DNA of 64,000 nt from Desulfovibrionaceae bacterium (GCA_009782775.1 WRIL01000003.1:56062-120061); one strand, 5' to 3'. Shown: positions 8,745 to 18,156, counted from the stretch's first letter. The notes: a model not told the origin generated them from the letters alone. Translations and numbers: made by a program.

Positions 8745-9217
8745 TTATATTGTTGATGCTTGGTCTTGGCGGCTCTTTTGTGCAATGGATTATACCGCCC
8801 CCACAAGTCCTTCTGCCCTTGCCGCCACCCACAGCTGATGGCGGCTATGGCTGGAGTGTTTCGTTGCCCAAGTCCAAGTCTTTCCTTTCGCTTGGACAAC
8901 AGGCGCTCTACACGGTCTATCGCGGCGACAATTCCAGCAGCCACGTGATATTGATTGAAGATGGACGGCCTTTGCCTCGTCCCGGATGTATCCACCAGGA
9001 CATCCGCGACCTCGGTGCAGGCCGATATTCCCACTCGGGAAACGGTCTATGGTTTTCTACACTCCAAAATGACGACCCGACAACCAATGGCCGTATTTAC
9101 GAAATTGAAATCCGCGTTCAGCCGAGAATATGGATTCTAGCTGCAATTGCCCTGATCTGCTCGGCTATGGTGTTGGTTAATGACTATAAAGCCATTACAA
9201 AAGAAAACATAATATGA
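8714..9217 (+). CDS. Small membrane protein of unknown function
   Basis: 167 residues with an N-terminal membrane segment (about 8-26), a soluble middle of about 100 residues, and a C-terminal membrane segment (about 139-157, ILAAIALICSAMVLVN). Two segments around a soluble domain suggest the middle lies in the periplasm. I do not recognise the family. ATG 8714 is chosen over an upstream start at 8660 inside the decayed propeller gene. The stop overlaps the next gene's ATG (ATGA at 9214), so it is probably made together with the large membrane protein that follows and may be its partner. Confidence 0.6.
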   Translation: MSKRVRATVMIILLMLGLGGSFVQWIIPPPQVLLPLPPPTADGGYGWSVSLPKSKSFLSLGQQALYTVYRGDNSSSHVILIEDGRPLPRPGCIHQDIRDLGAGRYSHSGNGLWFSTLQNDDPTTNGRIYEIEIRVQPRIWILAAIALICSAMVLVNDYKAITKENII

Positions 9218-11280
9218 CCAAATATATAATATTTTCAATCAGCTGGTGCGTGCTGATAGCTTTTTCTTTTGGCTTAAGCCGCGGAGAGTTTGTTGAGAAC
9301 GCATATCAAGCCGCCCTGGATCGTCAAACCGACTTTCAAGCCCCAGTATTACTTAATAATAATGAAACATTACACACGCAACATCCCGTATATGTCGCAT
9401 TTGCAGAAGTGGCAGGCCATACTTTCCCGGCATATTTTTTCAGAGCGCTACTGGCGCTGGGAATGGATTATTATATCACGCTTGCTGTCAGCATGATTTT
9501 TTTTCGAGCTTTAGCCTTGCTGGCTGTATTCCTCTGGTTACGCTGGGTTGGTGCTCAATATTGGTGCGCATTTCTGATAACGCCGCTTTTATTGGGCATA
9601 TCTTGGGGGACAATTTACAGTTATCTGCCTTGGGCGGCGAACAATGGCCAGATCGCAATCAGTCTTTTTTTGATTGCCTGTGCAGTGCTGCTGTTTAGAT
9701 GGCACAAGATTTCTCTTATGATTTTGCTGTTGCTGGCCTGGTCCCATCCATCCTCCTTTCTAGCTTGGTCGCCGCTATATGGCGCCTTATGGTTATATGC
9801 CACAGGCTTGCTGGACAATGAAGCAATGTTGAAACGCATATCTTCCAGGTTGACCCCGGTGAAAGCCAGAAATCTCATCTATGGAGCCTTGGTGGCGATT
9901 CCGTTGATAGTCGGAACAGGCGTCGCTTTTCTGGAATTCGCGGGTGCGATTGATTTGAATGCTGATGACTATTATTGGGACTTTGTGGTATCACGCTTCG
10001 TGCATTCTCTTTGGGGAGGAGTACGGGATGCGGCCCATATCCCCATGCGCTATCTGCTTTTGGTTGCGGGGTTGTTTATTTTATCTGAGGCGGCAGCCCC
10101 CGTGCCCCAACGGTTGCATTTTATCAATCGCTGTGCGTCAAGCATAGGGTTCTCTTTATTTTGTATCTATATTTTGTATGTGGAAACGCGTTTTTCTATT
10201 GCTGTCAATATGATAATTCCATTACGTTTTGAAACCATACTGCTTCCTCTTCTTCTGTTTAATATTTTTTCAATTATTTTTGCCAAAAAAGAAGAATGTG
10301 ATTATGAAGCATCGTATGCAACTGAACCGTGGATATTTTGTTTAGTATGCGGATTTATGATTAATTTACTTTTATTCAATGAGCATTTCGGGCTATATTT
10401 TTTACCATTTTATATTTATACAGGTGTTCTTTTTACAAAACTTATAAACAAAGATAAGACTAATTTTTTTAAAAAACAAACTATTGTATTTTCAACGGCA
10501 TTTTTGATAATTTTTCTTACAAGCTTTTATTTTCTGGCGCCAAATTTACCGAGATTATCAGAAGGCATACGTTTGCTGGCCATACCTTCAGATTGGAGTT
10601 TATCTATTTTTATTTTCGCTGCTCTATTATGGATGATTACGAGAATATGCATAAAAACAAATACATACACGATTGTCCAAACTTCCATGCCCAAAATTTA
10701 CATGGTGGTTATTCTTGTTTTTATTGTAGATATTTATATTAAGCGATTACCTCAGATTTATGACCTCCAAAAAGCACGCACCGAAGTTGCGCTCCTTGCG
10801 CAAGGAGCGCGTGCCGGGACTCTTGATTCACCGTGGAATCATTTTCTCGAATGGCAAAGAAAGACTATCGCCCCTAGCGATAAAATTTTAGTCCATCCAT
10901 ATCTTTATTTGAACTTCTTAGCTATTCCATGGATCAGCATACAATATGAATCGGTTGTTTACACTTTTTACGCCCCAAAAGAAGCAGCGCTTTCCGCTGA
11001 ACATTTATTGCATATTTATAATATTGATATTGCCGCCTACGCTAAAAAAAACACGCGTATATCTTCCACGATGGGTGGAGAAGGCTGGAATTACGCCAAA
11101 AACACCTATCTTGGAGCCGGTAATGGCAGTAAAGCTTGCCAGGCAAAAAACCCAGGAAAACCGTGTTTTCAATGGGTTGCCGAACCCATATTTGACACTG
11201 GCGCAACAGTCCAAGTTTCATATCCAGAAAGTGTGGTCTTTGCAAATTCGGTGATTCGCGTATACGCTGTGCCCCGCTGA
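9214..11280 (+). CDS. Large polytopic membrane protein, possible GT-C type glycosyltransferase
   Basis: 688 residues with roughly ten or more hydrophobic segments over the first 510 residues, followed by a soluble C-terminal domain of about 170 residues. This architecture (membrane core plus C-terminal periplasmic domain) resembles GT-C fold enzymes that use polyprenyl-phosphate sugars, and the two dolichyl-phosphate-mannose-synthase-like GT2 genes downstream would be natural donors; the link is inference and no family motif is certain. The middle of the gene (10.1-10.75 kb) is AT-rich while its ends are closer to chromosome composition. A perfect 22-bp GC-rich palindrome lies at 10789-10810. 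Confidence 0.7.
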   Translation: MTKYIIFSISWCVLIAFSFGLSRGEFVENAYQAALDRQTDFQAPVLLNNNETLHTQHPVYVAFAEVAGHTFPAYFFRALLALGMDYYITLAVSMIFFRALALLAVFLWLRWVGAQYWCAFLITPLLLGISWGTIYSYLPWAANNGQIAISLFLIACAVLLFRWHKISLMILLLLAWSHPSSFLAWSPLYGALWLYATGLLDNEAMLKRISSRLTPVKARNLIYGALVAIPLIVGTGVAFLEFAGAIDLNADDYYWDFVVSRFVHSLWGGVRDAAHIPMRYLLLVAGLFILSEAAAPVPQRLHFINRCASSIGFSLFCIYILYVETRFSIAVNMIIPLRFETILLPLLLFNIFSIIFAKKEECDYEASYATEPWIFCLVCGFMINLLLFNEHFGLYFLPFYIYTGVLFTKLINKDKTNFFKKQTIVFSTAFLIIFLTSFYFLAPNLPRLSEGIRLLAIPSDWSLSIFIFAALLWMITRICIKTNTYTIVQTSMPKIYMVVILVFIVDIYIKRLPQIYDLQKARTEVALLAQGARAGTLDSPWNHFLEWQRKTIAPSDKILVHPYLYLNFLAIPWISIQYESVVYTFYAPKEAALSAEHLLHIYNIDIAAYAKKNTRISSTMGGEGWNYAKNTYLGAGNGSKACQAKNPGKPCFQWVAEPIFDTGATVQVSYPESVVFANSVIRVYAVPR
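10789..10810. repeat. Perfect 22-bp palindrome inside a membrane-protein gene
   Basis: The half GCGCTCCTTGC (10789-10799) is followed with no spacer by its exact reverse complement (10800-10810). It is GC-rich inside an AT-rich stretch and encodes part of ALLAQGARAG. A protein-binding site, a repeat-element relic and chance are all possible. Confidence 0.75.
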
Positions 11281-11318
11281 GGGTCTTTTTGTTACAAATT
11301 ATTTCAGGCAGAAGACAG

Positions 11319-12422
11319 ATGCAGTACGACTACATAATACTCGGTGCGGGCATATACGGCCTTTACGCAGCCGTCAAGCTTGGGGCCCGGGGGCGCGTTC
11401 TTGTAATAGACGCAGAACAGGAGCCATTTTTGCGCGGTTCCTATGTAAACCAGGCCAGGGTGCATAACGGTTACCACTACCCGCGCTCATATGCCACTGC
11501 CTCCAAGTTGGCCGGATATTACAGGCGTTTCATGCGGGACTTCGGGGAATGCATTAAGAGCGACTTCACCAAAATTTATGCTATGTCCTCGGCCTTCAGC
11601 TGGACTAATGGCAAGCAGTTTCAGATTTTTTGCGACAATCTTGACTTGCGTTGCGAGGAAATTCCCAAAGAGAGACACTTCAACCCTTGGACCGTTGATA
11701 AGGCCTTTATAACTGAGGAAAGCGCCTTTGACGCCCATATGATTCGCAACAAACTCTACGGACAAGCGATTCAGACTTGCGATTTCAAGTTTGGATGCTT
11801 CATTGATGATATTAAAAATGACGGTAAATATTATTCACTCCATCTGGAGGATGGCAGTAAATTCAAAAGTAACTTCGTGCTTAATGTCACCTATGCCGGC
11901 GTCAACCAGATTCACACCCTGCTCGGCCTGCCGCTTCTGCCGATAAAATACGAACTGTGTGAGGTGATTCTCTGCCAAGTTTCAGACAAACTTAAGGATA
12001 TTGGCATCACGGTTATGGATGGCCCTTTCTTTTCCATCATGCCTTTCGGTAAGCGTGATTACCACTCTATGACCACTGTTTCCCGTACCCCACATAATAC
12101 TTCGTATGATCCGCTTCCCACTTTCCCCTGCCAGGGCCGTGGCAACCACTGTACACCCATACGCACACAGAACTGCAATACTTGCCCATCCAAGCCAACC
12201 ACCGCTTTTATTGATATGCTCTGGACGGCCAAAAAATATCTTAATGATTCAAGCGATATAAGCTTCAAGGAAACACTGTTTACACTGAAGCCCATACTGC
12301 AGACATCAGAAATAGACGATTCACGTCCGACCCTAGTGCGCCAATATTCGGAAAATCCACATTTTTATACTGTGTTCTCAGGAAAGATAAATACAATGTA
12401 TGATATGGATCTCATTTTATAG
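11319..12422 (+). CDS. FAD-dependent oxidoreductase (DAO fold)
   Basis: 367 residues. It opens with YDYIILGAGIYGLYAAVKLG, a dinucleotide-binding GxGxxG fold, and the acidic end of the second strand (VLVIDAE) suits FAD. The middle resembles glycine oxidase/D-amino-acid oxidase-type flavoenzymes, but there are several cysteines late in the protein (CQGRGNHC, CNTCPS), so the real substrate is unclear. TTG 11289 is in frame upstream, but ATG 11319 gives the usual short lead to the nucleotide fold. It begins a group with two GT2 genes, an aldo/keto reductase and a sugar isomerase, suggesting that it oxidises a sugar precursor or a linked intermediate. Confidence 0.75.
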   Translation: MQYDYIILGAGIYGLYAAVKLGARGRVLVIDAEQEPFLRGSYVNQARVHNGYHYPRSYATASKLAGYYRRFMRDFGECIKSDFTKIYAMSSAFSWTNGKQFQIFCDNLDLRCEEIPKERHFNPWTVDKAFITEESAFDAHMIRNKLYGQAIQTCDFKFGCFIDDIKNDGKYYSLHLEDGSKFKSNFVLNVTYAGVNQIHTLLGLPLLPIKYELCEVILCQVSDKLKDIGITVMDGPFFSIMPFGKRDYHSMTTVSRTPHNTSYDPLPTFPCQGRGNHCTPIRTQNCNTCPSKPTTAFIDMLWTAKKYLNDSSDISFKETLFTLKPILQTSEIDDSRPTLVRQYSENPHFYTVFSGKINTMYDMDLIL

Positions 12423-12463
12423 ATTTACCATATGACAATCATAATAATTAAAAGGGGAGCATA

Positions 12464-13375
12464 ATGCTGATTCATCTGGAAGATAATTATCTTTCTGTCG
12501 TTATGGTCGTGTGCAATGGGGAGGATTATATAATAAATTCATTGAATGAGCTGTTCGCTCACTTAAACGGTCATTTCAAAAATTTTGAAGTGATTGTAAT
12601 AGATAACGCTTCTACTGATAATACGATATCAATTCTACAACATTCAGATTTCAAAAATATGCATATTGTGGAACTTGCACGGCGCCACGGAGTACAAGAT
12701 TCTATAACTGCTGGAGTAGAGCTTTCTATCGGTGATTATGTCGTTGAAATTCCGGATGTGCGGCTGAAAGGAATCATCGGGAAGATATACGAGCTATATT
12801 GCAAATCACAGGAAGGCTTTGATTTTGTTTTCTGTACACCTGCTACAACCACTTTCGCCTCCCGCCAATTTTACAAGTTTCTGAATAATTATTTCAGGAA
12901 CAGTTTAAAAGTTGAAATCGCTTCGTCCATGATAACTTTGGCCTCGCGCAGAGGATTGAACAGGCTACTGGCTGGTCAATCCAGGGCGGCTAACCATAAC
13001 GTAGCTTATTCTTTGTCCGGCCTCCCATGCGGACGGATTAACATCGATACGGCATACAACAATAGGCGTGGCCTCGCCGACAACTGCATGTTGATGCTGG
13101 ACACGGTAATATGTTACACAGACTATGTGACAAGACTGATTACAAAGATAGCTGTTGTTTTCTTGATATTTTCTATTGCTTGTGTTGGTTATAGCACTTA
13201 CGCCTTTTTCTTTAAAATCACGATGCCAGGCTGGGTTTCTCTATTCACATTTGTTGCTCTTTCATTTACCGGAATTTTTCTTATATTTTTAATATTGGCT
13301 AGACAAATGACCCATATTTTGTCTGATTCATCAAAAAAACAAACCTATACTTACAGATCAATAACCAAGAAATAA
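12464..13375 (+). CDS. DPM/GtrB-like GT2 protein lacking the catalytic DxD
   Basis: 303 residues laid out like dolichyl-phosphate-mannose synthase/GtrB proteins: a GT-A domain and two C-terminal membrane segments (about 225-245 and 255-280). IDNASTDNT near 47 is a normal nucleotide-binding motif, but where active relatives have DADLQDPP this protein reads VEIPDVRLKG, so the metal-binding aspartates look lost. The start has a good GGGGAG site eight bases upstream. Six bases downstream follows a second GT2 gene with an intact motif. A catalytically weak partner, scaffold, or enzyme using another chemistry are all possible. Confidence 0.75.
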   Translation: MLIHLEDNYLSVVMVVCNGEDYIINSLNELFAHLNGHFKNFEVIVIDNASTDNTISILQHSDFKNMHIVELARRHGVQDSITAGVELSIGDYVVEIPDVRLKGIIGKIYELYCKSQEGFDFVFCTPATTTFASRQFYKFLNNYFRNSLKVEIASSMITLASRRGLNRLLAGQSRAANHNVAYSLSGLPCGRINIDTAYNNRRGLADNCMLMLDTVICYTDYVTRLITKIAVVFLIFSIACVGYSTYAFFFKITMPGWVSLFTFVALSFTGIFLIFLILARQMTHILSDSSKKQTYTYRSITKK

Positions 13376-13380
13376 TACTT

Positions 13381-14340
13381 ATGAAAAAACTAATTTCGAT
13401 AGTCGGTCCGATGTATAACGAAGAGAGCCTGGTAAAAGAATTTTGCACCCGTATTGCCGCAGTTTTTGAAAGTCTGCAAAGCAACTACGAATATGAAATC
13501 CTGCTTGTGAATGACGGTTCAATAGATTCCACCCTCGAAAAGATGATTGAGGAAGTGAAGCGCAGGCCCGGCATTGTCACAATAGTAAATTTGTCGCGCA
13601 ATTTCGGCCTTGAAGGAGCCGTCCATGCGGGACTTAGGAGCGCCTCCGGCGATGCGGTTGTTATAATGGATGCTGATCTGCAAGATCCGCCGCACGTTTT
13701 ACCCGCGATGATTGAAAAGTGGGAGAATGGCGCCGATATAGTTAACGGGAGACGTGATAAAAGATTGTACGACAGCGTTTTCAAACGCCTGGCTTCAAAG
13801 ATGTTTTACAAATTGCTTGGACTCCTGGCCGGCAAGCTCGCCATATCAGGCGATATTGCTAACTTTCGCCTTCTCGGAAGAAAAGCTGTCGATTTGCTTC
13901 TTTCTCTTCCCGAAGCGACCCCTGTTTTTCGTGTGCAGGTGCCCTTCATCGGTATGAAAACAGATGAGGTTTCCTACAGCCGGGATAAACGGCATGACGG
14001 GCAGACCAACTACAATTTGAAAAAGATGATCCCATATGCGCTGGACAGTATCACCGGGTTGTCAACTGCCCCGCTCAGAAAAATCGCCTACGGTTGCCCT
14101 ATTTTTCTGCTATTAGCATTTATTTTTGTTTTGATATCCATTTTTTTCAGCGATGGTTACTGGAGCGCCGCTTTCTTGATATGTGCTATTACGTGCCTGT
14201 TTTTCAGCGCGCTTTTCGCGGCATTCGCCGTCATGTCCGAATACATCGGCCAGATATTGACCGAGGTCAAAAGACGGCCGGCTTCTATAATCTATGAAAT
14301 AATAAAACATGACAATTTTACCATGACGAAAAGGCAATAG
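13381..14340 (+). CDS. GtrB/DPM1-like GT2, polyprenyl-phosphate sugar synthase
   Basis: 319 residues. Motifs are intact: ISIVGPMYNEE at the start, LVNDGSIDST near 40, VIMDADLQDPPHV near 96, and the RRDKRLYDSVFKRLASKMFYK block. Two C-terminal membrane helices (about 238-258 and 267-290) match GtrB/ArnC/DPM1 proteins, which move a sugar from a nucleotide donor to undecaprenyl phosphate at the cytoplasmic face. The lipid-linked sugar could then serve GT-C enzymes on the other side; two large membrane proteins in this locus are candidates. Sugar identity is not readable. Confidence 0.88.
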   Translation: MKKLISIVGPMYNEESLVKEFCTRIAAVFESLQSNYEYEILLVNDGSIDSTLEKMIEEVKRRPGIVTIVNLSRNFGLEGAVHAGLRSASGDAVVIMDADLQDPPHVLPAMIEKWENGADIVNGRRDKRLYDSVFKRLASKMFYKLLGLLAGKLAISGDIANFRLLGRKAVDLLLSLPEATPVFRVQVPFIGMKTDEVSYSRDKRHDGQTNYNLKKMIPYALDSITGLSTAPLRKIAYGCPIFLLLAFIFVLISIFFSDGYWSAAFLICAITCLFFSALFAAFAVMSEYIGQILTEVKRRPASIIYEIIKHDNFTMTKRQ

Positions 14341-14342
14341 GC

Positions 14343-15287
14343 ATGAAATTCACACGTTTGGGCACTTCCTGTTTGGAAATTTCTGAAGTTACCTTTGGCA
14401 CAGCCCTGACAATCGGCACCGAGATCTTGGATATACATCACACGGAACAGCTTATTGATTGCGCTTGGCGGTTGGGTATTCGAGCTTTCGATACTTCAAA
14501 TAACTACGGCATGGGACAAGCCGAAATCCTGCTTGGTCGCGCTCTGAAAAAGTATTCGCGCGAGGAATACGTTGTGTGTAGCAAAGGATCGTGGCCGATT
14601 GGCGAAAGCTGTTACCACATGGGACTTTCCAGAAAACACATCCTCTGGGCTTTCGAACAGTCCCTTGAGCGGTTGAATACGGAATATATAGATATTTACT
14701 ACGCGCACAGGTACACCCCAGGTACATCCATGCCAGAAGTTGTAAGAACCTTCAACAATCTGATCGCGCAGAACAAGATCAGGTACTGGGCCACTTCTGA
14801 GTGGCCGGTCTCTGCGTTGGAGGAGTGCTTCGCAACCTGCCGCGAACTTGGCCTTGAAGGCCCGATAGCTGAGCAGTTCATGTACTCTTACGCCGTCCGT
14901 AAGGCCGAGACTAACGGTGTTTCCGAGTTTTGCGTGAAAAACGGCTTGGGCAGGATGGCCTTCGGCTCTTTGGCTCAAGGTTTGCTCACAGGAAAGTACA
15001 AATCCGGCATACCGCCCGATTCCCGCATTGCCAAGAGCACACTGATAAACTACGACAAAACCATTAACATCTATAACCAAAACAAGGAACGTATCGGCTT
15101 CTTCATTGGAATATGCGAAAGATATGGCATAACAGGCGGCCACGCGGCGATACAATGGTGCCTGCGCAGAGGTATTCTGCCAATCCTGGGAGCCTCGAAG
15201 ACAGCGCAACTTGAAGAGAATATATCCGCGCTTGACGCCGAAATACCTGAAGAATTTTGGAGAGAACTTGAGGAGAGCAAGTTGTAA
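14343..15287 (+). CDS. Aldo/keto reductase
   Basis: 314 residues with an (alpha/beta)8 aldo/keto reductase fold. The catalytic tetrad can be assigned: Asp and Tyr in FDTSNNYGMGQAE (about residues 49-56), Lys in VVCSKGSW near 80 and His in YYAHRY near 120. The late GASKTAQLEENISAL is the NADP-phosphate/adenine binding region. It starts two bases after the preceding GT2 and its stop overlaps the next start (TAATG), so it belongs to the group. It resembles the Kv-beta/YghZ branch; in a polysaccharide locus reduction of a keto-sugar is a reasonable guess. Confidence 0.88.
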   Translation: MKFTRLGTSCLEISEVTFGTALTIGTEILDIHHTEQLIDCAWRLGIRAFDTSNNYGMGQAEILLGRALKKYSREEYVVCSKGSWPIGESCYHMGLSRKHILWAFEQSLERLNTEYIDIYYAHRYTPGTSMPEVVRTFNNLIAQNKIRYWATSEWPVSALEECFATCRELGLEGPIAEQFMYSYAVRKAETNGVSEFCVKNGLGRMAFGSLAQGLLTGKYKSGIPPDSRIAKSTLINYDKTINIYNQNKERIGFFIGICERYGITGGHAAIQWCLRRGILPILGASKTAQLEENISALDAEIPEEFWRELEESKL

Positions 15288-16102
15288 TGCGGCTGGCCAT
15301 TTCTAATATTGCCTGGGATACTGAGTATGATAACGCGATTTATAGACACATGCGCTCACGAGGTTTCACCGGCCTTGAGATAGCGCCCACCAGGCTGTGC
15401 CGGACAAAAACCCCCTATGCCGCCTGGGAAAGCGAACAAGTCCTGTGCATTGTCAAGAATATTAAAAAAAATTACGGGCTAGAGCCATGTTCTATGCAAT
15501 CCATTCTTTACGGGGTCACTGATAATATTTTCCAAGGCAAGGAACAACGCCTCCGTCTGATTGACCATTTGGGCAAGGCCTGCGCTTATGCCGCCTTGAC
15601 GGGTTTCAGAAACTTGGTTTTTGGTTGTCCTGCGAACAGGAATATGGCTGACCCGGAACATGACTATGCCACTGGAATATCCTTTTTCAGGCAGCTGGCG
15701 CTGGTTGCGGCAACCCACGGGGTTATCATTGCGGTTGAACCTGTTTCGCCGGAGTACGGCACTAATTTTCTGAATACCATGGAGCAGACCGTAAAATTTG
15801 TGTTGGAAGTGGACAAGTCCGCCGTAAGAATTAACCTGGATCTCGGCGCATTAATTACAGGCGGGGAATCATTAGCGCAGGCAAGACCTTACTTGGGGCT
15901 TGTAAACCACATTCATATCAGCGAACCGGGGCTCGCCCGGATACGCCGGCGCCTGCTGCACGTTGAGTTGGCTGAAATGCTTGTGCAAGAGAATTATGAC
16001 AGATGGATTTCAATCGAGATGAAGTCATGTGAATCCATCAGTCAGGTGATGGAAACAATTGACTACATAGCGGATGTTTTTAGCCTAGCTTTTAGCTCCT
16101 GA
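15287..16102 (+). CDS. Sugar phosphate isomerase/epimerase (AP endonuclease 2 TIM barrel)
   Basis: 271 residues of the xylose-isomerase-like TIM barrel family. Visible marks are AVEPVSPEYGTNFLNT in mid protein, the metal-site stretch INLDLGALITGGES, VNHIHISEPG and, near the C-terminus, SIEMKSCES. These Glu, Asp and His residues are arranged as in the sugar phosphate isomerase/epimerase family. Its ATG shares bases with the stop of the aldo/keto reductase. Together they could convert an activated sugar in two steps, which is inference from pairing. Confidence 0.82.
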   Translation: MRLAISNIAWDTEYDNAIYRHMRSRGFTGLEIAPTRLCRTKTPYAAWESEQVLCIVKNIKKNYGLEPCSMQSILYGVTDNIFQGKEQRLRLIDHLGKACAYAALTGFRNLVFGCPANRNMADPEHDYATGISFFRQLALVAATHGVIIAVEPVSPEYGTNFLNTMEQTVKFVLEVDKSAVRINLDLGALITGGESLAQARPYLGLVNHIHISEPGLARIRRRLLHVELAEMLVQENYDRWISIEMKSCESISQVMETIDYIADVFSLAFSS

Positions 16103-16131
16103 AAAATATGCCAATGGAGTAGAGATAATTC

Positions 16132-16947
16132 ATGGTCGACAGTTTGCTGGATACTTTTTCCGATGACGAAAAACGGCAAATCGTTGCTTATCTTGAACGC
16201 ACCTATGTGGGCGTCTTTTCTGAAGAAGCCGTGCAATCCCACCTGGAAAATTATGTGGGCGAAAATTCCCAGCTCTGGCCGCTGGCGGTTCTTGAGCAGC
16301 ACATACCCCCCGGCGCTTCAGTCATGGATATCGGCTGCGGTTTCGGTTCCTTTGTCCTGATGGCCAGGATGCGCGGCTATATGTGCTGCGGCATTGAACC
16401 GTCTGGGTTTGAAACGACAATGGCCCGCTTGCGGCTTGCGCGGCTGCTGCCCCAAGATGATCCCGAGCAGGTATATCATGTGGGCACGGCTGAAGACTTG
16501 CGAAACAGCCGGGAACAATATAATGCCGTCACCCTGTGGAATGTCCTGGAACACATTCCCGATACGGCGCGGACCATACAGCTTTGCCGCGATCTTCTAT
16601 TGCCGGGCGGCAAGCTGTTTATCGTATGCCCCAATTATTTTGCCTGGAGGGATGAGGCGCACTACCATCTGCCGTGGTCGCCTCTGGATTTCTGTTGCCC
16701 GTCCCGGTTCACCAAACGCCTGTCGGCCGCCGGCAGAAACCCCGATTACTTTATCAACGGCATTGTGCCGGTTGCCAACTGGACGATATTGGCCTATCTC
16801 TGGCGCGCGGAGTTCACAGTGTATACCTTTTCCGGCCTGCGCCTGACACTCGGGCCGTCCCGCTCCTTGCGGGAGACATGGGAACGCTTGTCAGCGCTAT
16901 CTCCCTTTGTTCATTCCACCTGCCTTGTTGCAATAAAGGACCACTAG
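16132..16947 (+). CDS. Class I SAM-dependent methyltransferase
   Basis: 271 residues. Motif I is VMDIGCGFGSFVLMARMRGY near 65-84; LWNVLEHIPDTARTI near 135 is motif IV with the usual post-motif; LLPGGKLFIVCPNYF is the next strand. This order is that of ubiE/Coq-like methyltransferases acting on sugars or lipids. A GGAGTAGAG ribosome site precedes ATG 16132. The next gene begins immediately after its stop, so the two are co-translated. The methylated position is unknown. Confidence 0.88.
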   Translation: MVDSLLDTFSDDEKRQIVAYLERTYVGVFSEEAVQSHLENYVGENSQLWPLAVLEQHIPPGASVMDIGCGFGSFVLMARMRGYMCCGIEPSGFETTMARLRLARLLPQDDPEQVYHVGTAEDLRNSREQYNAVTLWNVLEHIPDTARTIQLCRDLLLPGGKLFIVCPNYFAWRDEAHYHLPWSPLDFCCPSRFTKRLSAAGRNPDYFINGIVPVANWTILAYLWRAEFTVYTFSGLRLTLGPSRSLRETWERLSALSPFVHSTCLVAIKDH

Positions 16948-18129
16948 ATGCGCCTTCTGGTTATTGTTCCTGACCGCCTATCCAGCATCCTGGACAAAGG
17001 CGAATTTCAGCCGGATTACTACAATCCCGGCAATCTGGCGGATGAGGCGCATCTCCTCATGACCAACGACGACAAGCCGGACCCAGCGCCCTTGCAATAT
17101 ACGGTCGGCACGGCAAAGCTTTTTTTACACAACTACCCGGATGATCTCACCTTGCCGCAAAAGCCCTTTCCCTTTCTTGACCGCTGGCGGCTTAATCGCT
17201 GGGCGCGGGATGGAGTCAAACTCATCGCTTCCATCGCGCCGGACATGATCCGCTGCCACGGCGCGGACTGGAACGCGTATCTCGCATCGCGGGCCAAGGC
17301 CGCGCTGGGCATTCCCTATTGTGTTTCCCTGCATACACAGCCGGATACTGATATCGGAAGCCGCATGCACATCGCCCCAACAAGCACTTGGCAAAAAAGG
17401 AGCAACGCCTTTTATGACACGGTGGCTTGCGCGGGTTTGCGGCAAGCCGACTTTGTGTTGCCCGTTTATCAAAATATCCTCCCGTATTGCAGGCGGCTGG
17501 GAATACCCGAAGAACGGATCCGTGTGTGCTATAACGTCTTGAACAAGTTCCACCTTGTCCAGAAAACCGACTATGCCCTGCATAATCCGGCGCGCATACT
17601 GTATGTGGGGAGACTTGTCGAATCAAAAAATCCGGAGAACATCATCCGCGCGATCGCAGGCATAGCTAATTGCCGCCTGACGATAATCGGGCACGGCCCG
17701 GAAGGCGACTCCCTGAAAAAACTTGTGAAAAGTCTCACCCTTACAAAGAAGGTGTCCTTTATCGACAGCCTGCCTAATGACGAATTGTGTCAATTTTTGC
17801 CGCAACATGACCTTTTTGTGATCCACAATGAGTATTGGGGAATAAGTAAAACCACCCTGGAGGCCATGCTCACAGGTCTGCCTGTGATCATCAACCATAG
17901 AGCCGGTGAACCTGTCGCGGAATTGCAAGGCGGCAGCGTCCGATTGGTGGAAAATACCCCCGAAGCGTATCGGAATGCCATTATTGAATTGCTTACGGAT
18001 GTAAATACGCGGGAATCTCTGGGGAAGCGCGCTTTTTTGTATTCGCGTGCGAATTACGACCCCGCTTTGACTGAAGAAAAGTATGTGCGTATTTATCAGC
18101 AGATGATTGAAAATCGGCCTGACCGATGA
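16948..18129 (+). CDS. Glycosyltransferase family 4 (GT-B)
   Basis: 393 residues with a GT-B fold. The C-terminal domain shows ILYVGRLVESKNPENIIRA near 215, LTIIGHGPEGDSLKKLV and SKTTLEAMLTGLPVI, with the conserved Glu of the EX7E-like motif. It follows the methyltransferase with no gap. It is a probable retaining hexosyl transferase; the donor is unknown. Confidence 0.9.
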   Translation: MRLLVIVPDRLSSILDKGEFQPDYYNPGNLADEAHLLMTNDDKPDPAPLQYTVGTAKLFLHNYPDDLTLPQKPFPFLDRWRLNRWARDGVKLIASIAPDMIRCHGADWNAYLASRAKAALGIPYCVSLHTQPDTDIGSRMHIAPTSTWQKRSNAFYDTVACAGLRQADFVLPVYQNILPYCRRLGIPEERIRVCYNVLNKFHLVQKTDYALHNPARILYVGRLVESKNPENIIRAIAGIANCRLTIIGHGPEGDSLKKLVKSLTLTKKVSFIDSLPNDELCQFLPQHDLFVIHNEYWGISKTTLEAMLTGLPVIINHRAGEPVAELQGGSVRLVENTPEAYRNAIIELLTDVNTRESLGKRAFLYSRANYDPALTEEKYVRIYQQMIENRPDR

Positions 18130-18156
18130 TTACTAAAAAATAAATTGAGGCTTATT

